A program made the position numbers and the translations under genes. Source: Kiloniellaceae bacterium (lineage in GTDB: Bacteria > Pseudomonadota > Alphaproteobacteria > Kiloniellales > Kiloniellaceae). From it: 58,408 nt of DNA. Location: the NCBI GenBank assembly GCA_009377535.1, contig WHTV01000017.1:1-58408 (forward strand), given 5' to 3'. Below are positions 37,645-46,471 of the stretch, one piece after another (position 1 is the first letter of the stretch; the number at the start of each line of letters is the position of its first letter). The notes under the pieces were generated by a model, which saw nothing but the letters and a program-made list of their open reading frames with translations, was not told where the DNA came from and did no database searches.

Positions 37645-38261
37645 GCGCGGCCCAGGCCGCTGCTTTGCCGGCGCCGCGGCAGCAGGGCGCGCAGACTGAC
37701 ATCGTCTGCCGTCGCGCAGAAGGCCTCGACGGTCATCCGGCGCTCCATCGCGGCGGCGCGGATGCAGGCATAGGCTTTGTCCTCGTCGAACACGCCCAGC
37801 CGCATCACCGCGAGAACCGTCCGGATCACCTCCGGGCGCAGCCGCAGACGCGTCTTAAGGGCCGCGATGCGTGCCTCCTGCTCCTGCGCCTGGGCGAAGC
37901 TGTGGCTGGCCAGCACCAAGGCGCTGTAAACGCCGGTCGACTGCACCGGCTTCACGAGGTGCGAGCAGATGCCCTGTGCCAGCACCCACTCCAGCCGGCC
38001 AGGTGCCTCGGAACGCATGAGCGCAATCAGCGGCACCGGCGGCTGGCCCGCCTGCCAGGGGAAGAGTCCGTCATAGCCGCTGTCTCCGTCGAAGAAGACC
38101 GCCTTCACCGCCGGGTCCAGGCTCTCCAGCTTCGGCCAGGCGAAGCGGCAGGTGACGCCGAAGCGCTCGAGCTGCCGGGCCAGCCGGCGCATGCCCGCGT
38201 CCTCGCGGTGCAGCACAACCACCTGCCAGCCACGGAAGTTCGGCGTGCGGAAGGCGGTCAT
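37641..38261 (-). CDS. AmiR-like ANTAR antitermination regulator
   Basis: This 206-residue protein has an N-terminal pseudo-receiver domain (residues about 10-125) without the usual phosphoacceptor Asp context, and a C-terminal ANTAR RNA-binding domain at about 130-190 (L-K-T-R-L-R-L-R-P-E-V-I-R-T-V-L-A-V-M then A-Y-A-C-I-R-A-A-A-M-E). In Pseudomonas AmiR is held inactive by AmiC and, when released by amide, prevents leader termination. The adjacent AmiC-like gene overlaps it by four bases and a terminator-like hairpin lies in the leader, so the same mechanism is likely here. Confidence 0.87.
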   Translation of the reverse strand: MTAFRTPNFRGWQVVVLHREDAGMRRLARQLERFGVTCRFAWPKLESLDPAVKAVFFDGDSGYDGLFPWQAGQPPVPLIALMRSEAPGRLEWVLAQGICSHLVKPVQSTGVYSALVLASHSFAQAQEQEARIAALKTRLRLRPEVIRTVLAVMRLGVFDEDKAYACIRAAAMERRMTVEAFCATADDVSLRALLPRRRQSSGLGRA

Positions 38262-39430
38262 TTCACGACCCTCAGCTGCATGGCCGAGCGGCGGTTCACT
38301 TCCGCGCCGAAGTCGCGGGCGTCGAAGTCGACGAGGTAGGGATCGGCGGCGATCGGCTGCGGGGTCGCCTCGACGACCTTGAAGCTGCTATCGGCCGCGA
38401 CGCGGCCGATGTAGGGCCGCAGCGCCGCGTGATTGGTGGCGCTGTCGATCCTGGTGGTGCCGAGAGGAGTCTCCAGCACCAGCTCGAAAAGCGCTTTCTT
38501 CACCGCCTCGCTCTCGTCGCTGCCGCAGGCGAGGATCGCCTCGGCCAGCAGCTTCACGGCGATATAGGCGTTCACCAGATAGACCGAGTTGCGCCGTGCC
38601 GCGCCGAAGCGCGCCTCGACCCGCCGGCGAAAGGCAAGGCTTTCGGGGCTCTCCAGGCTGTCGAAGTAGATCGCGGTGGATATCAGCCCCGTCGCCGCCG
38701 GACCAATGCTGTCGAGCTCGGCCTCGGTCAGGTTGCAGCTGACGACCGGACGGCTTTCCGGCGCGAACGACGGATCGCTGCGGGCAGCCTCGTGGCAGGC
38801 GGAGAGGAAAGCGTAGCTCGAGGTGCCGACCAGGTTGTTCAGCACGAAGTCCGCCCGCTGCTCGCGGATGTCCTCGATGAGGCGGGCGACGTCCTGAGAG
38901 GCGAAGGCCAGGTACCTTTCGCCGACAACCTCACCGCCCGAGGCCTGCACCAGCTCGCGAGCCGTGCGGTTGGTCTCCCAGCCCCAAATGTAGTTGGAGC
39001 CGACGAGGTAGACCCGCTTGCCGTAGCGCGGCAGCAGGTAGCGGAATAGCGGCACGATGTGCTGGTTCGGACAGGCCCCAGTGTAGATCACGTTCTCACA
39101 GCACTCGAAGCCCTCGTAGGGGCACATATACCAGAGCAGCGCGTCGTACTTCTCGATGATCGGGATGATTTCCTTGCGCCCGATCGAGGTGATGGTGCCG
39201 ATGATGTGCCGGCAGCCGCGCTCGCGCAGCATGGCTTCGCTGAACGCCAGGTAGTGGTCGATGTTGGCGCCCGGATCCTCGATCTCGGGCCGAAAGCTGA
39301 AGGGGTAGCGCGGGTCGCGGTTGACCTCCTCCAGGCCAAGGCGCACGCCGTCGAGGCAGGCCTGCCCGATCAGGCTGTAGGTCCCGGTGACCGAATAAAG
39401 GATCCCGAGCGGGATTTCCCCTGATGCCAA
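38258..39430 (-). CDS. AmiC-like amide-sensing protein (periplasmic-binding fold, cytoplasmic)
   Basis: This 390-residue protein follows the AmiC/UrtA-like receptor family: I-P-L-G-I-L-Y-S-V-T-G-T-Y near the start, H-I-I-G-T-I-T-S near residue 75, Y-L-V-G-S-N-Y-I-W-G-W-E near 134 and N-L-T-E-A-E-L near 240. No signal peptide is present, which fits a cytoplasmic sensor. TTG 39430 is preferred (GGGGGA five bases upstream, length like AmiC's 385); ATG 39499 and a start at 39559 would place the leader hairpin inside the gene. It is the first gene of the operon and probably binds the amide signal and sequesters the ANTAR protein. Confidence 0.85.
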   Translation of the reverse strand: MASGEIPLGILYSVTGTYSLIGQACLDGVRLGLEEVNRDPRYPFSFRPEIEDPGANIDHYLAFSEAMLRERGCRHIIGTITSIGRKEIIPIIEKYDALLWYMCPYEGFECCENVIYTGACPNQHIVPLFRYLLPRYGKRVYLVGSNYIWGWETNRTARELVQASGGEVVGERYLAFASQDVARLIEDIREQRADFVLNNLVGTSSYAFLSACHEAARSDPSFAPESRPVVSCNLTEAELDSIGPAATGLISTAIYFDSLESPESLAFRRRVEARFGAARRNSVYLVNAYIAVKLLAEAILACGSDESEAVKKALFELVLETPLGTTRIDSATNHAALRPYIGRVAADSSFKVVEATPQPIAADPYLVDFDARDFGAEVNRRSAMQLRVVK

Positions 39431-39444
39431 TGCGGTCCCCCAAG

Positions 39445-39494
39445 AACGAAAACAGCCCCAAGACCCGTCCCTGCGGTCAGGGCGGCTCTGGGGC
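39445..39494 (-). terminator. Leader attenuator hairpin of the amide operon
   Basis: On the minus strand GCCCCAGA (39494-39487) pairs with TCTTGGGGC (39463-39455), enclosing a second stem CCCTG/CAGGG (39482-39478 with 39473-39469, loop ACCG), and is followed by TGTTTTCGTT. This is a Rho-independent terminator layout 15 bp before the AmiC start. An ANTAR protein encoded in the operon is the expected antiterminator. A clear second ANTAR-type hexaloop hairpin was not found. Confidence 0.6.
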
Positions 39495-39744
39495 GTCATT
39501 GCCTCGCGCGGTCTACCCGCTATGTTATTTGACGCGCCGCCAAGCGGCACTTGACCCAAGAGTTTCGATCAAACGGCTTTCGCTGTCAAATGCCAAGGCG
39601 ACCCGTCAATACCAGCTTGCCGCTGAGGAGCCGACTCGTCCGTTGATCTCGCCACACGACGGCTCGGTGCCGTCTGCCGACATACTTGGCGCTCCTCTAA
39701 GATGGCGTCGTCCGGCGGTTGACATGCCGGATGCAGCGCACCGT

Positions 39745-40992
39745 CTACGCGGGAACGCCGATCCGCCGCCTGATCGTGACGAAGAGAGATCCAATGACAA
39801 GGAGATTGAGCAATCCGGCCAGCGCCGCATTCGCAAAGCTCACGTCGTAAGCCCCCGTGAGGTCGTAAAACAGTCCGCCCTGGTAGCCGCCGATGCCATG
39901 CCCCAGCCACGCAAATGCGAGGATCACGCCCGTCGAACTGGCACGCCGCGAGGCAGGCGTCAGGGCGCGCGTGGTGACAAGCAAGCCCGTCATGACACCC
40001 GCGTAACCGAAACCGTATATCGGGGCAAAGACATAGAGTGTGTCGAGATCGCTGATCCTCGTGAAGAGAAACACCAGCGAGGTCTGCCACAAGGATGCGA
40101 TCATGTAAGCCGGGATTGCGCCGATCATGTCTGCCAGCCGGCCGAAAGCAACGCGGCCTAGAATCGCTGCGATCATCATGGCGAAGAGCACGCTGCCCGC
40201 CTCTGGCGCCGAAACTCCCCGACCCTGGATGAGTGGCACCAGGTGCATCAGCGGAACGGACATGCAGGTGCAGCAGAGCACCACCGCCGCGCTGAGCCAC
40301 AATACGACAACACCCGCGGGCAGCGGAACGGGTGCGTCGCTGTTGCCGGCGGTTGTCCGGGCATGCCGGTGGGCCGGCTCCCTCGTCAGCAGCGCGAGCG
40401 GCACGAGCAAGGCCAGCGTGATGATGCCAAGAACGGCAAATGCCTCGCGCCATCCCAGTGCTTCGATCAGGAAAGCGGTGCCAAAGGGTACGCCACCCTG
40501 TCCCACCGCCTGGCCCGCCGAAACGATGCCGATGGCGAGCCCGGCCCCGGTCCGGAACCAGTTTCCAGCAAGGGCGATGAGTGGAGCGAAGAGCGAGCCA
40601 GCGCCGAAGGCCCCGGCAACGAAGAACAGCAGATAGAACTGCCAGAGCGCATCGGCCCACGATGCCGCCAGCACACACAGACCGGTGACAGCCGCACCGA
40701 AGAGGCAGACGGCTCGGATAGCTGCCCGGTCGGCGATGCCGCCCATGACGATGCCGCCGAACGCCAGCCCTACGAGGCCCGCCGTATTGATAAACGCGAT
40801 CGAGCCGCGCGCCCAGCCGAATTCCTCTTCCAGGGGTATGAAGAACACCGACAGGCCATTCACCAGCTGACCCATCGCGATGGCAAGCATCGCCGCTGCG
40901 GTGAAGACGATCACCCAGCGATAGCTTGGCTCTTTCCCGTCATCCCGCCGCGCGACTACGGCATCGGCGGGTTCGCTTGCGGCATGGCCCAA
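39745..40992 (-). CDS. MFS transporter, OFA-like
   Basis: This 415-residue protein has twelve hydrophobic segments and MFS signatures such as G-G-I-A-D-R near residue 85, and resembles the oxalate/formate antiporter-like subgroup. It starts at TTG 40992, preceded by GAGGAG seven bases upstream. It lies next to the formamidase operon on the same strand with about 310 bp between them, so it may export formate or carry a related organic acid; that is inference from position. Confidence 0.82.
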   Translation of the reverse strand: MGHAASEPADAVVARRDDGKEPSYRWVIVFTAAAMLAIAMGQLVNGLSVFFIPLEEEFGWARGSIAFINTAGLVGLAFGGIVMGGIADRAAIRAVCLFGAAVTGLCVLAASWADALWQFYLLFFVAGAFGAGSLFAPLIALAGNWFRTGAGLAIGIVSAGQAVGQGGVPFGTAFLIEALGWREAFAVLGIITLALLVPLALLTREPAHRHARTTAGNSDAPVPLPAGVVVLWLSAAVVLCCTCMSVPLMHLVPLIQGRGVSAPEAGSVLFAMMIAAILGRVAFGRLADMIGAIPAYMIASLWQTSLVFLFTRISDLDTLYVFAPIYGFGYAGVMTGLLVTTRALTPASRRASSTGVILAFAWLGHGIGGYQGGLFYDLTGAYDVSFANAALAGLLNLLVIGSLFVTIRRRIGVPA

Positions 40993-41400
40993 GGATCGAC
41001 TCCTCGTTCGGCAGGGCCGGCAGCACCGGCGCCATCAGATTCTTACGCCGAGGCCGTTTCAGGGCGATGTCATCGGAAGCGCCGTCGCGTTTCATTTGTT
41101 TCGGCACGGCAGAGTGTGCTGCAGACTTATTGGGATGACGGATCAGAAGGCCGGCTGCATCACCGGAACTGGCCCGATGTGCTGGGATCCCAGTCGCTTC
41201 CTGCTCCAACCGTCCGCTACCCGGCCCAGCACAGCCTATACCTGAGACTCGGGTGCTGCGCTCAGGCACGACCTCGCTGTGACAAAAGGGGCCGAGAACT
41301 AAAGACGGGACTGGAAAAGGGCGGCCGGCACAGGCGGAGGCGACGGCTCAACGGGATCGGCCGCCCGCGCCCCAGAGGGCTGGGCCATTCGGGAAGGCCC
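40993..41400. other. Intergenic region, no convincing gene
   Basis: This 408-bp gap separates the MFS gene from the end of the SbmA-like ABC gene; both run on the minus strand. It is GC-rich, has short low-scoring frames only and shows no tRNA, repeat or T-run terminator that I can support. The MFS promoter probably lies at its left part. Confidence 0.5.
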
Positions 41401-43482
41401 TCAACCAGCCGGCTCGGGTCGGACGAACAGGGCAACTGGCAGTTCTTCCATAAGCGCCGATCGCCACGGCTCGACGTGCTCCTGTGCCGGTGCCTCCGGC
41501 TCCCTGTGGTATAGCATGGCCCCGCCGGGTGTGCGCACCAGATGCAGGGTCCGCGTGTGGAAGGCCTCCATGCCGGAGCGATGGGCGATGCTCAGCACCG
41601 TGGCGTCTTTCAACTCATGATCGAAGATCGACATCGCCCGGCGCTGACTGACCTCGTCCAGCGCCGAGGTGGCTTCGTCCAGGAACACCCAGGCCGGCGT
41701 GTGCAGCAGCAGGCGCGCGAAACCGATCAGCTGCTGCTGGCCAAGCGAAAGGCTCTTATCCAGCCGTGCCTCGACATCGAGCGCCTCCAGGAACTCGGCC
41801 AGACCGACCCGCTTCACCACGGCCTCCACCTCTGCAGTAGAGAAAGCATCGGGCGGATCCGGATAGGTGATCGCCGACCGCAGCGTGCCGAGCGGCAGGT
41901 ATGGCCGCTGCGGCATGAACATCATGCTGCCAGGCTCGGGAAGGCGGATCGTGCCGCTGCCCCACCGCCAGAGTCCGGCGACCGCGCGGAACAGCGTGCT
42001 CTTGCCCGCCCCGGACTCACCAACGATCAGTACCCGCTCGCCGCGGCCGATCTCTACCGTCGCTTCGGCGATGACCACCCGGCCGTCGGACAGCAGCACG
42101 CTGACATCCTCGAAGCCGAGCTTTCCGTCGGGATCCTGGACCAACTTGATGCTGTCGATGCTGTCGTCGATCTGCTCTAGCCTGGCAACAGCGGCCTTGA
42201 AGGCACTTACACGCTGCAGCGTCGCGCGCCAGTCGGCGATCTCCGGGAAGCGTTCGACGAACCAGCGCAGCGAGCCCTGCACCTGGTTGAAGGCGCCGAC
42301 CACCATCATCATGCCGCCCAGCGTCAGTCCGCCGCTGAAATAGCCGGGCGAGGCGACCACGATCGGCACCACGATGGCGATCCAGCCATAGCCGGAGGTG
42401 ATCCAAGTGAGCCGCGCCAGTCCGCCGGACAGCCGCCGCATCGAGCTGACGACGCGATCCAGATTGCCCTCGAGCTGGCGCCGCTCGTCCCCCTCGCCGC
42501 CGAACAGCGCAACACTTTCGGCGCTCTCGCTGACCCGCACCAGGGCGAAGCGGAGATCGGCTTCCCTGGCGTAGCGCTCCGAATTCAAGGCGATCAGAGG
42601 AAGCCCCACCCGCCAGGTCAGGAGCGAGCCGATCAGGGCGTAGAGAATGGCGCACCAGACCATGTAGCCCGGAATTGCGAAGCTGCTACCGTTGAACACG
42701 AAGACGACATTGGCGGAAAGCGCCCAGAGAATGCCGATGAACGTGACGAGCAGCATGCCAGCCTGCAACAAGCCGACCCCGAGGATGGCCGAGAGCTCGG
42801 TGAGCTTGCGGGTATCCTCCTCGATACGCTGATCCGGATTCACGCCGATCTCGCCGGCGAGGCCGAGGCGATAGGCGCGGCCGGGCACAAGCCACTCGTC
42901 GAGCAGGTGGTGGGTCAGCCACTCCCGCAGGCGGACCTTCAGCATCTCCTGCATCCAGGTCTGCCCGACGACGAGCGCCAGCAGCCCACCGACAATAGCG
43001 AGGAACATCAGGAGCTGGTTGCCGAAGGCGGCCAGGTTGTGCTGCTCGAGCGCGTCGAAGAACAAGCCATGCCACTGGTTGAGCTCGATCTGGCCGACCA
43101 TGTTGCCGACCAGCACCGCGACGATCCCTGCGGCCAACAGGCCAATTCGAACGCGGTAACGCGACCGCCAGAGAGTGCGCAGAAGCGCCCAGCTCTCGGA
43201 AGCCGCGCTCTTTCCTTCGTATTCGACGGTTGGAGGCTGATACTCGCCCGGTAGGGTGGCTCCGGGGATGTCCGGTTGGCCAGGGCCGGTTTCGACCTTT
43301 GCCGGGGACCGCGCCTCGCCGGCCGAAAGCTGCTTCTCAGGGTGCACCTCCATCGCCTTGCGCGACCGCCGGCGCAAGCTATACGATTTGGCAACGGGCG
43401 GCAGCGGAGTGACGTCGATGTCCTCGCTGTCCAGGTCGCGGCGCATACGCCGGAAACTCAACACGCTGTCGCCTAGAGGCAC
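41401..43482 (-). CDS. SbmA/YddA-like ABC transporter (permease plus ATPase)
   Basis: This 693-residue protein has a long polar N-terminal tail, six membrane helices from about residue 115 to 400 (the V-G-Q-I-E-L-N-Q-W-H-G and D-E-W-L segments are typical of SbmA/BacA/YddA) and an ABC domain at about 470-660 (Walker A G-E-S-G-A-G-K-S, signature L-S-L-G-Q-Q-Q, Walker B F-L-D-E-A-T-S-A-L). Family members move peptides, bleomycin or B12-like compounds. GTG 43482 is chosen because AGGAGG lies nine bases upstream; codons further upstream have no such site. Confidence 0.85.
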   Translation of the reverse strand: MPLGDSVLSFRRMRRDLDSEDIDVTPLPPVAKSYSLRRRSRKAMEVHPEKQLSAGEARSPAKVETGPGQPDIPGATLPGEYQPPTVEYEGKSAASESWALLRTLWRSRYRVRIGLLAAGIVAVLVGNMVGQIELNQWHGLFFDALEQHNLAAFGNQLLMFLAIVGGLLALVVGQTWMQEMLKVRLREWLTHHLLDEWLVPGRAYRLGLAGEIGVNPDQRIEEDTRKLTELSAILGVGLLQAGMLLVTFIGILWALSANVVFVFNGSSFAIPGYMVWCAILYALIGSLLTWRVGLPLIALNSERYAREADLRFALVRVSESAESVALFGGEGDERRQLEGNLDRVVSSMRRLSGGLARLTWITSGYGWIAIVVPIVVASPGYFSGGLTLGGMMMVVGAFNQVQGSLRWFVERFPEIADWRATLQRVSAFKAAVARLEQIDDSIDSIKLVQDPDGKLGFEDVSVLLSDGRVVIAEATVEIGRGERVLIVGESGAGKSTLFRAVAGLWRWGSGTIRLPEPGSMMFMPQRPYLPLGTLRSAITYPDPPDAFSTAEVEAVVKRVGLAEFLEALDVEARLDKSLSLGQQQLIGFARLLLHTPAWVFLDEATSALDEVSQRRAMSIFDHELKDATVLSIAHRSGMEAFHTRTLHLVRTPGGAMLYHREPEAPAQEHVEPWRSALMEELPVALFVRPEPAG

Positions 43483-43875
43483 TACCACCACCCTCCTTTC
43501 GCGCTGACGTTGATACCGGTCGGATCGAGGCTGGAGGAGCGTTTGATCCCTACTGCACCGGCGAGAATCCTCTGATTCCCTGAAACCTATTTTTTGACCG
43601 ACATTGATTACGAATTTCTTAATGTGTGTTAAAATTATGTCGCCATTATGGCACGTGCGCCGACACCATCTTTGCAACCCGAGGCCACGCGCACCCGCCG
43701 GCTCCGCAAAATATTCCCGTATTTTCAGTGAGTTGCCCTAGAATTAATCACTGTCCTGGCTCGGGCTGGGGCATCGATGGGGCAAAAAAGTGCTTCCCGA
43801 CTGCTCGTCGACCCCAGTTTTTGCTAACCTCGTTTGTTAAGCATGTGCTTCAGCTTTTTCGGTTCACTTTGCGGT
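43483..43875. other. Divergent promoter region, AT-rich
   Basis: This 393-bp gap lies between the SbmA-like gene (minus) and the GH15 gene (plus). Its middle (about 43585-43660) is unusually AT-rich for the window and probably holds the promoter of one or both genes; AACATT/AATGT-like inverted elements occur but no confident -35/-10 pair. No gene is visible. Confidence 0.4.
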
Positions 43876-45210
43876 ATGACTGACGCCGACCTCAGAGCCT
43901 GGATCGACGACCAGGCCCGCCATAGCGCCGCCGCCATGGAGCGGGCGATCTCCGCGACACAACTGGTCCGGCGGCGCGAAGCCTTCGGCCAGGTCGTGGT
44001 TCCCGCGCCGGGATCGGTGCTGGCCTCGCCGGTGATCGCCGACTGGGATCCCGAGCCCGACTACTTCTTCCACTGGGTGCGCGATTCGGCGATCGTCATG
44101 CGCACCGTCGCCGCGCTGATGCAGGACGCAGAATCAGAAGCCGAGCGCCATCGCTGGCGCCGGCACTTCGAGAATTTCGTGCGCTTCAGCCTGACACTGT
44201 GCGGCCTCGATGGAGCAGCCTTCCTGGGCTCGAGTCGACATCGACAGGCGACCCGTCGAGGCTACCGCAAGTTCCTTCGTCACGACGCCGAGCTCCGCAG
44301 GCTCGCCGGCGACAGGTTGCTGGGCGAGCCTCGCTTCAATCCCGACGGCACGATCGACGTTCTGCGCTGGTCGCGTCCGCAGTACGACGGCCCGGCGCTG
44401 CGCGCCCTTGCCTGCCTGCACTACCTGGCCGCCGACGGACCGCCGAGCGAAGAGTTGCTCCGCCTGCTGCGACTCGACTTGGAGTTCACGCGGCGCCACG
44501 CCGATCGGCGCTGCATCGGCCCCTGGGAGGAGGCCGGCCAGAACGCGCACCACTACTATGTGGCCGTTGTACAGCTCGGCGCGCTCCTGCACGGCGGGGC
44601 TTGGGCCGATGACGCGGCGGACGAATGGTACGCGGCTGAGGATCGCCTGCGCGCCGGACTGGAGCAGCACTGGTCGCAGCAGCACGGGGTCTACATGGCA
44701 ATCCGGGACGCGCCCGGAAGCTCGACCGACGACCTCGTCGACGCCGCGCAGCTACTGGCCGTGCTCGATGCCGATCTGCCGGCCGGTCCTCACAGCGTGC
44801 AGGACGCAAGGGTCCAGGCCACGCAGGCCGCGATCGAGCGCCTCTTCGCGCGCGAGCTGCCGATCAACCACGCTCTTCCCCCGGGCCAGGCGCCGGCACT
44901 CGGGCGGTCGCGCGATGACCGCTACTTCGGCGGCGGGGCCTGGTATCCGACAACGCTCGCCGCGGCCGGGCTTTGCTATCGCCTGGCACGATACCCTGGA
45001 CAGGATCGTGCCGCGCTGCTGCGGCGCGGCGACGCTTTCATGGCGACCGTGCGTGCGCTGACGCCGGCGGACGGCGCGCTGTCCGAGCAAGTCGATCGGG
45101 AAACCGGCGCGCAGACCTCGGCGCGCCACCTGACCTGGAGCTACGCGGCTTTCGTCAGCACTGCCCGGCTGCGCGCCCAGGCTGCGGGCGCTAAGCCTCC
45201 GAGGCCGTAA
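43876..45210 (+). CDS. GH15 glucoamylase-like glycoside hydrolase
   Basis: This 444-residue protein has the (alpha/alpha)6 barrel of GH15: D-W-D-P-E-P-D-Y-F-F-H-W-V-R-D-S near residues 56-71 (substrate tryptophan and Arg-Asp), catalytic P-W-E-E at about 216-219 and G-G-A-W-Y-P near 355. GH15 enzymes remove glucose from alpha-glucan or trehalose ends. ATG 43876 is used; an earlier in-frame ATG adds a Cys/Phe-rich stretch without domain sense. No signal peptide, so it may act on intracellular glycogen or imported oligosaccharides. Its last 20 bp overlap the convergent GH144-like gene. Confidence 0.86.
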   Translation: MTDADLRAWIDDQARHSAAAMERAISATQLVRRREAFGQVVVPAPGSVLASPVIADWDPEPDYFFHWVRDSAIVMRTVAALMQDAESEAERHRWRRHFENFVRFSLTLCGLDGAAFLGSSRHRQATRRGYRKFLRHDAELRRLAGDRLLGEPRFNPDGTIDVLRWSRPQYDGPALRALACLHYLAADGPPSEELLRLLRLDLEFTRRHADRRCIGPWEEAGQNAHHYYVAVVQLGALLHGGAWADDAADEWYAAEDRLRAGLEQHWSQQHGVYMAIRDAPGSSTDDLVDAAQLLAVLDADLPAGPHSVQDARVQATQAAIERLFARELPINHALPPGQAPALGRSRDDRYFGGGAWYPTTLAAAGLCYRLARYPGQDRAALLRRGDAFMATVRALTPADGALSEQVDRETGAQTSARHLTWSYAAFVSTARLRAQAAGAKPPRP

Positions 45211-46471
45211 GGCGTGGGCTCTCGAACCCGAGCCGGCACAGTCCGGCACGGACCTCCTCACAGCTCATGAACAGGTCCCAGAGCAGCCCGGAACGGTGAT
45301 TCTCGATCATCACCACGATCGGCCCCTGGTCGATCGCGAGGTTGCTGTCGGCGACCCAGCGCTGCGTGCGGTTGAAGGCGTCGACGAAGCCGTGCCGTCC
45401 CCAGATCTCCCCGCCCAAGTCCTCGTAGAAGTGCCGCAGCGTCGCCATCGACTCCTCAGGCGTGTAAGGCATGGCCGACAGCGCCGCCGTGGGGGCGATC
45501 ACGCCGCGATCATTGTCGGGGCTGAAAGCGCCGTAGCCGGCATCGCCGTCGCAGGCCGTGAGGCCCCAGCAGTTGGGGCCATAGCCCTCGTAGCCGTTGG
45601 GGTTGGTGATGCAGTGCGCGCGGTTGATCCGCGTGTGGGCGAGGTTCTGCGCCCAGTAGTCGGCGTAGCGGTCGCGCAGGCCGCGTGGGTCGAGGCCAAG
45701 GAACGAATAGTGCGAGAAGAACAGCGGGCCGCCGTGGGGCGGCCCGAGCGGCAGCTCGAGGTCGTAGTAGGTCCGCTCGTTGCGGAACGTTCGGCCGTTG
45801 GTCCACCCGCTGTGGTAGGCCGCCGGCGGAATCGGATGGCTGGGCGAGGCGGCGGCCATGACATAAGTGATGAGGCACTCGTTCCAGCCGGTGATGGCAT
45901 GGTTCATTTCCCAGCCATGCCGCGGGCTCCAGTGCCAGTAGAGCACGTCGCGGCCGCCCTGGGTGTGCCAGTCCCACTCGACGGCGTCCCACAGCCGGTC
46001 TATGGCCTCGCGCAGGCCGGCTTCCTTCTCCGCCGGCCCGGCGAAATATTGGCGCGCGCAGAGCAGCCCCATCATCAGGAAGGAGGTTTCGACGATATCG
46101 CCGCCATCGTCCTTCGGGGAGAACGGAATCGTGGCGCCGGTCCCGCCGTGCAGGAAGTGCGGGAAGACGCCGTGGTGGGTCTCGGCCTTGCCGAGAAAGG
46201 CGACCATGCCGCGGATGCGCTCGAGCACCTCCGCGCGCGGCAGGAAGCCGCGCTCGGCCCCCGCCAGCAGCGCCATGACGCCGAAGCCGCTGCCGCCGCT
46301 GGTCACCGTGTCGCGATAGTCGTACCGGTAGGCCTGGTTGCTGCGCTCGCGCGCCAGGCCGCTGACCGGATGGGCGAAGTCCCAGAAGTACTTCAGCGTC
46401 TGGCGCTGCACGAGGTCGAGCAGCTCGGCGTCGGATAGGCCTCTGGGGCCCGGACGATCGGAGTCTGTCAT
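45191..46471 (-). CDS. GH144-like glucanase (glycoamylase family)
   Basis: This 426-residue protein belongs to the glycoamylase-like family that includes GH144 endo-beta-1,2-glucanases. Typical features are L-K-Y-F-W-D-F near residue 28, T-S-G-G-S-G-F-G near 58, Q-G-G-R near 155 and a Trp/His-rich centre. ATG 46471 has GGAGG eight bases upstream and overlaps the GH3 stop by four bases, so the GH3 gene is upstream in one operon. Together they could degrade beta-1,2-glucan to glucose. No signal peptide is evident, so the substrate may be imported. Confidence 0.82.
   Translation of the reverse strand: MTDSDRPGPRGLSDAELLDLVQRQTLKYFWDFAHPVSGLARERSNQAYRYDYRDTVTSGGSGFGVMALLAGAERGFLPRAEVLERIRGMVAFLGKAETHHGVFPHFLHGGTGATIPFSPKDDGGDIVETSFLMMGLLCARQYFAGPAEKEAGLREAIDRLWDAVEWDWHTQGGRDVLYWHWSPRHGWEMNHAITGWNECLITYVMAAASPSHPIPPAAYHSGWTNGRTFRNERTYYDLELPLGPPHGGPLFFSHYSFLGLDPRGLRDRYADYWAQNLAHTRINRAHCITNPNGYEGYGPNCWGLTACDGDAGYGAFSPDNDRGVIAPTAALSAMPYTPEESMATLRHFYEDLGGEIWGRHGFVDAFNRTQRWVADSNLAIDQGPIVVMIENHRSGLLWDLFMSCEEVRAGLCRLGFESPRLTASEA

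Noticed and set aside
40940..41269. Possible 109-codon minus-strand gene upstream of the MFS gene
   Set aside because: No ribosome binding site and no fold; it overlaps the start of the MFS gene.
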